A stretch of 64,000 nt of DNA from Alisma plantago-aquatica (taxonomy: Eukaryota > Streptophyta > Magnoliopsida > Alismatales > Alismataceae). Under the pieces are notes generated by a model. The model saw only the letters and a list, made by a program, of their open reading frames with translations, made no database searches and was not told the origin of the DNA. The number at the start of each line of letters is the position of its first letter. Position 1 is the stretch's first letter. The stretch covers positions 466,235,379 to 466,299,378 of the forward strand of contig OY856413.1 of the NCBI GenBank assembly GCA_963693085.1. Reading direction: 5' to 3'. The position numbers were made by a program, and so were the translations under genes. Positions 63,801 through 64,000 of this stretch are shown here, in pieces.

Positions 63801-64000
63801 GAATACAAAACATAATCCAAGATTCACCTATTATAGTCCCACCCTAGAAAAATATTTCATATTTGAAACAATAACCAACGATTTAAAATTTAAGTTAACT
63901 CCACATTCCTTTTACCATTTATGAATTAATGAGTTTCAATTCCTCTCAAACTTAGATCATGGGTTGCACATGACTTATATTTTATGATTAAATACATATA
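60869..64000. other. AT-rich sequence, no assignable gene
   Basis: The longest frame is 106 codons on the plus strand (61971-62291). It has a hydrophobic stretch near residues 15-30 but no known motif, and I would not call it a gene. TGTTGGGAATATC near 61121 has the look of a copia LTR start, without a partner copy in the window. Confidence 0.35.

Overview
The window reads as intergenic DNA of a flowering plant. It is AT-rich and built almost wholly of nested, decayed transposable elements. It contains Ty3/gypsy, Ty1/copia, a plant-type L1 LINE and a CACTA transposon that carries a Ulp1-like gene. I see no intact cellular gene, tRNA or rRNA. The species cannot be told from the sequence.

Layout. 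(1) 1-~7606: the 3' part of an Athila/Tat-like Ty3/gypsy element, plus strand, with broken gag-pol, a 1.5-kb non-coding spacer and the 3' LTR. (2) ~7607-10643: unassigned AT-rich sequence with a GAT microsatellite. (3) 10649-37188: a 26.5-kb array, LTR-internal-LTR-internal-LTR-internal-LTR, of a LARD-like non-autonomous Ty3/gypsy element, bounded by a perfect 5-bp target duplication (TCTAG). The outer LTRs are about 5.5 kb; the two inner ones are 771-bp chimeras that lack the middle of the LTR. (4) 30028-35085: an L1-type LINE inserted in the right-hand long LTR, with a 13-bp target duplication and an A tail. (5) 37276-49012: a Ty1/copia element on the minus strand with ~220-bp LTRs, split in its integrase region by (6) a 6.4-kb CACTA element at 39458-45838 (3-bp target duplication TTC). 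The CACTA element keeps an exon-intron gene with Transposase_24-like, DUF8039-like and C48 (Ulp1) peptidase regions but shows no transposase. (7) 49018-64000: AT-rich DNA with a very decayed Athila-like gag, a near-perfect 60-bp-arm hairpin and short tandem repeats.

Order of events. The LARD element inserted first: its two outer LTRs differ visibly. Much later its internal domain was tandemly duplicated and then triplicated. The junction shows how: the left part of each short LTR matches the right-hand long LTR and its right part matches the left-hand long LTR, so an end in the 3' LTR joined the 5' LTR at a 2-bp microhomology. The LINE inserted into the right LTR; the copia element landed 77 bp beyond the array and was later cut by the CACTA element. 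Several stop codons and lost catalytic residues in different families fit C-to-T (or G-to-A) change, as expected for methylated, silenced repeats.

No gene set here works as a pathway. The most notable structure is the LARD tandem array with its diagnostic chimeric LTRs.
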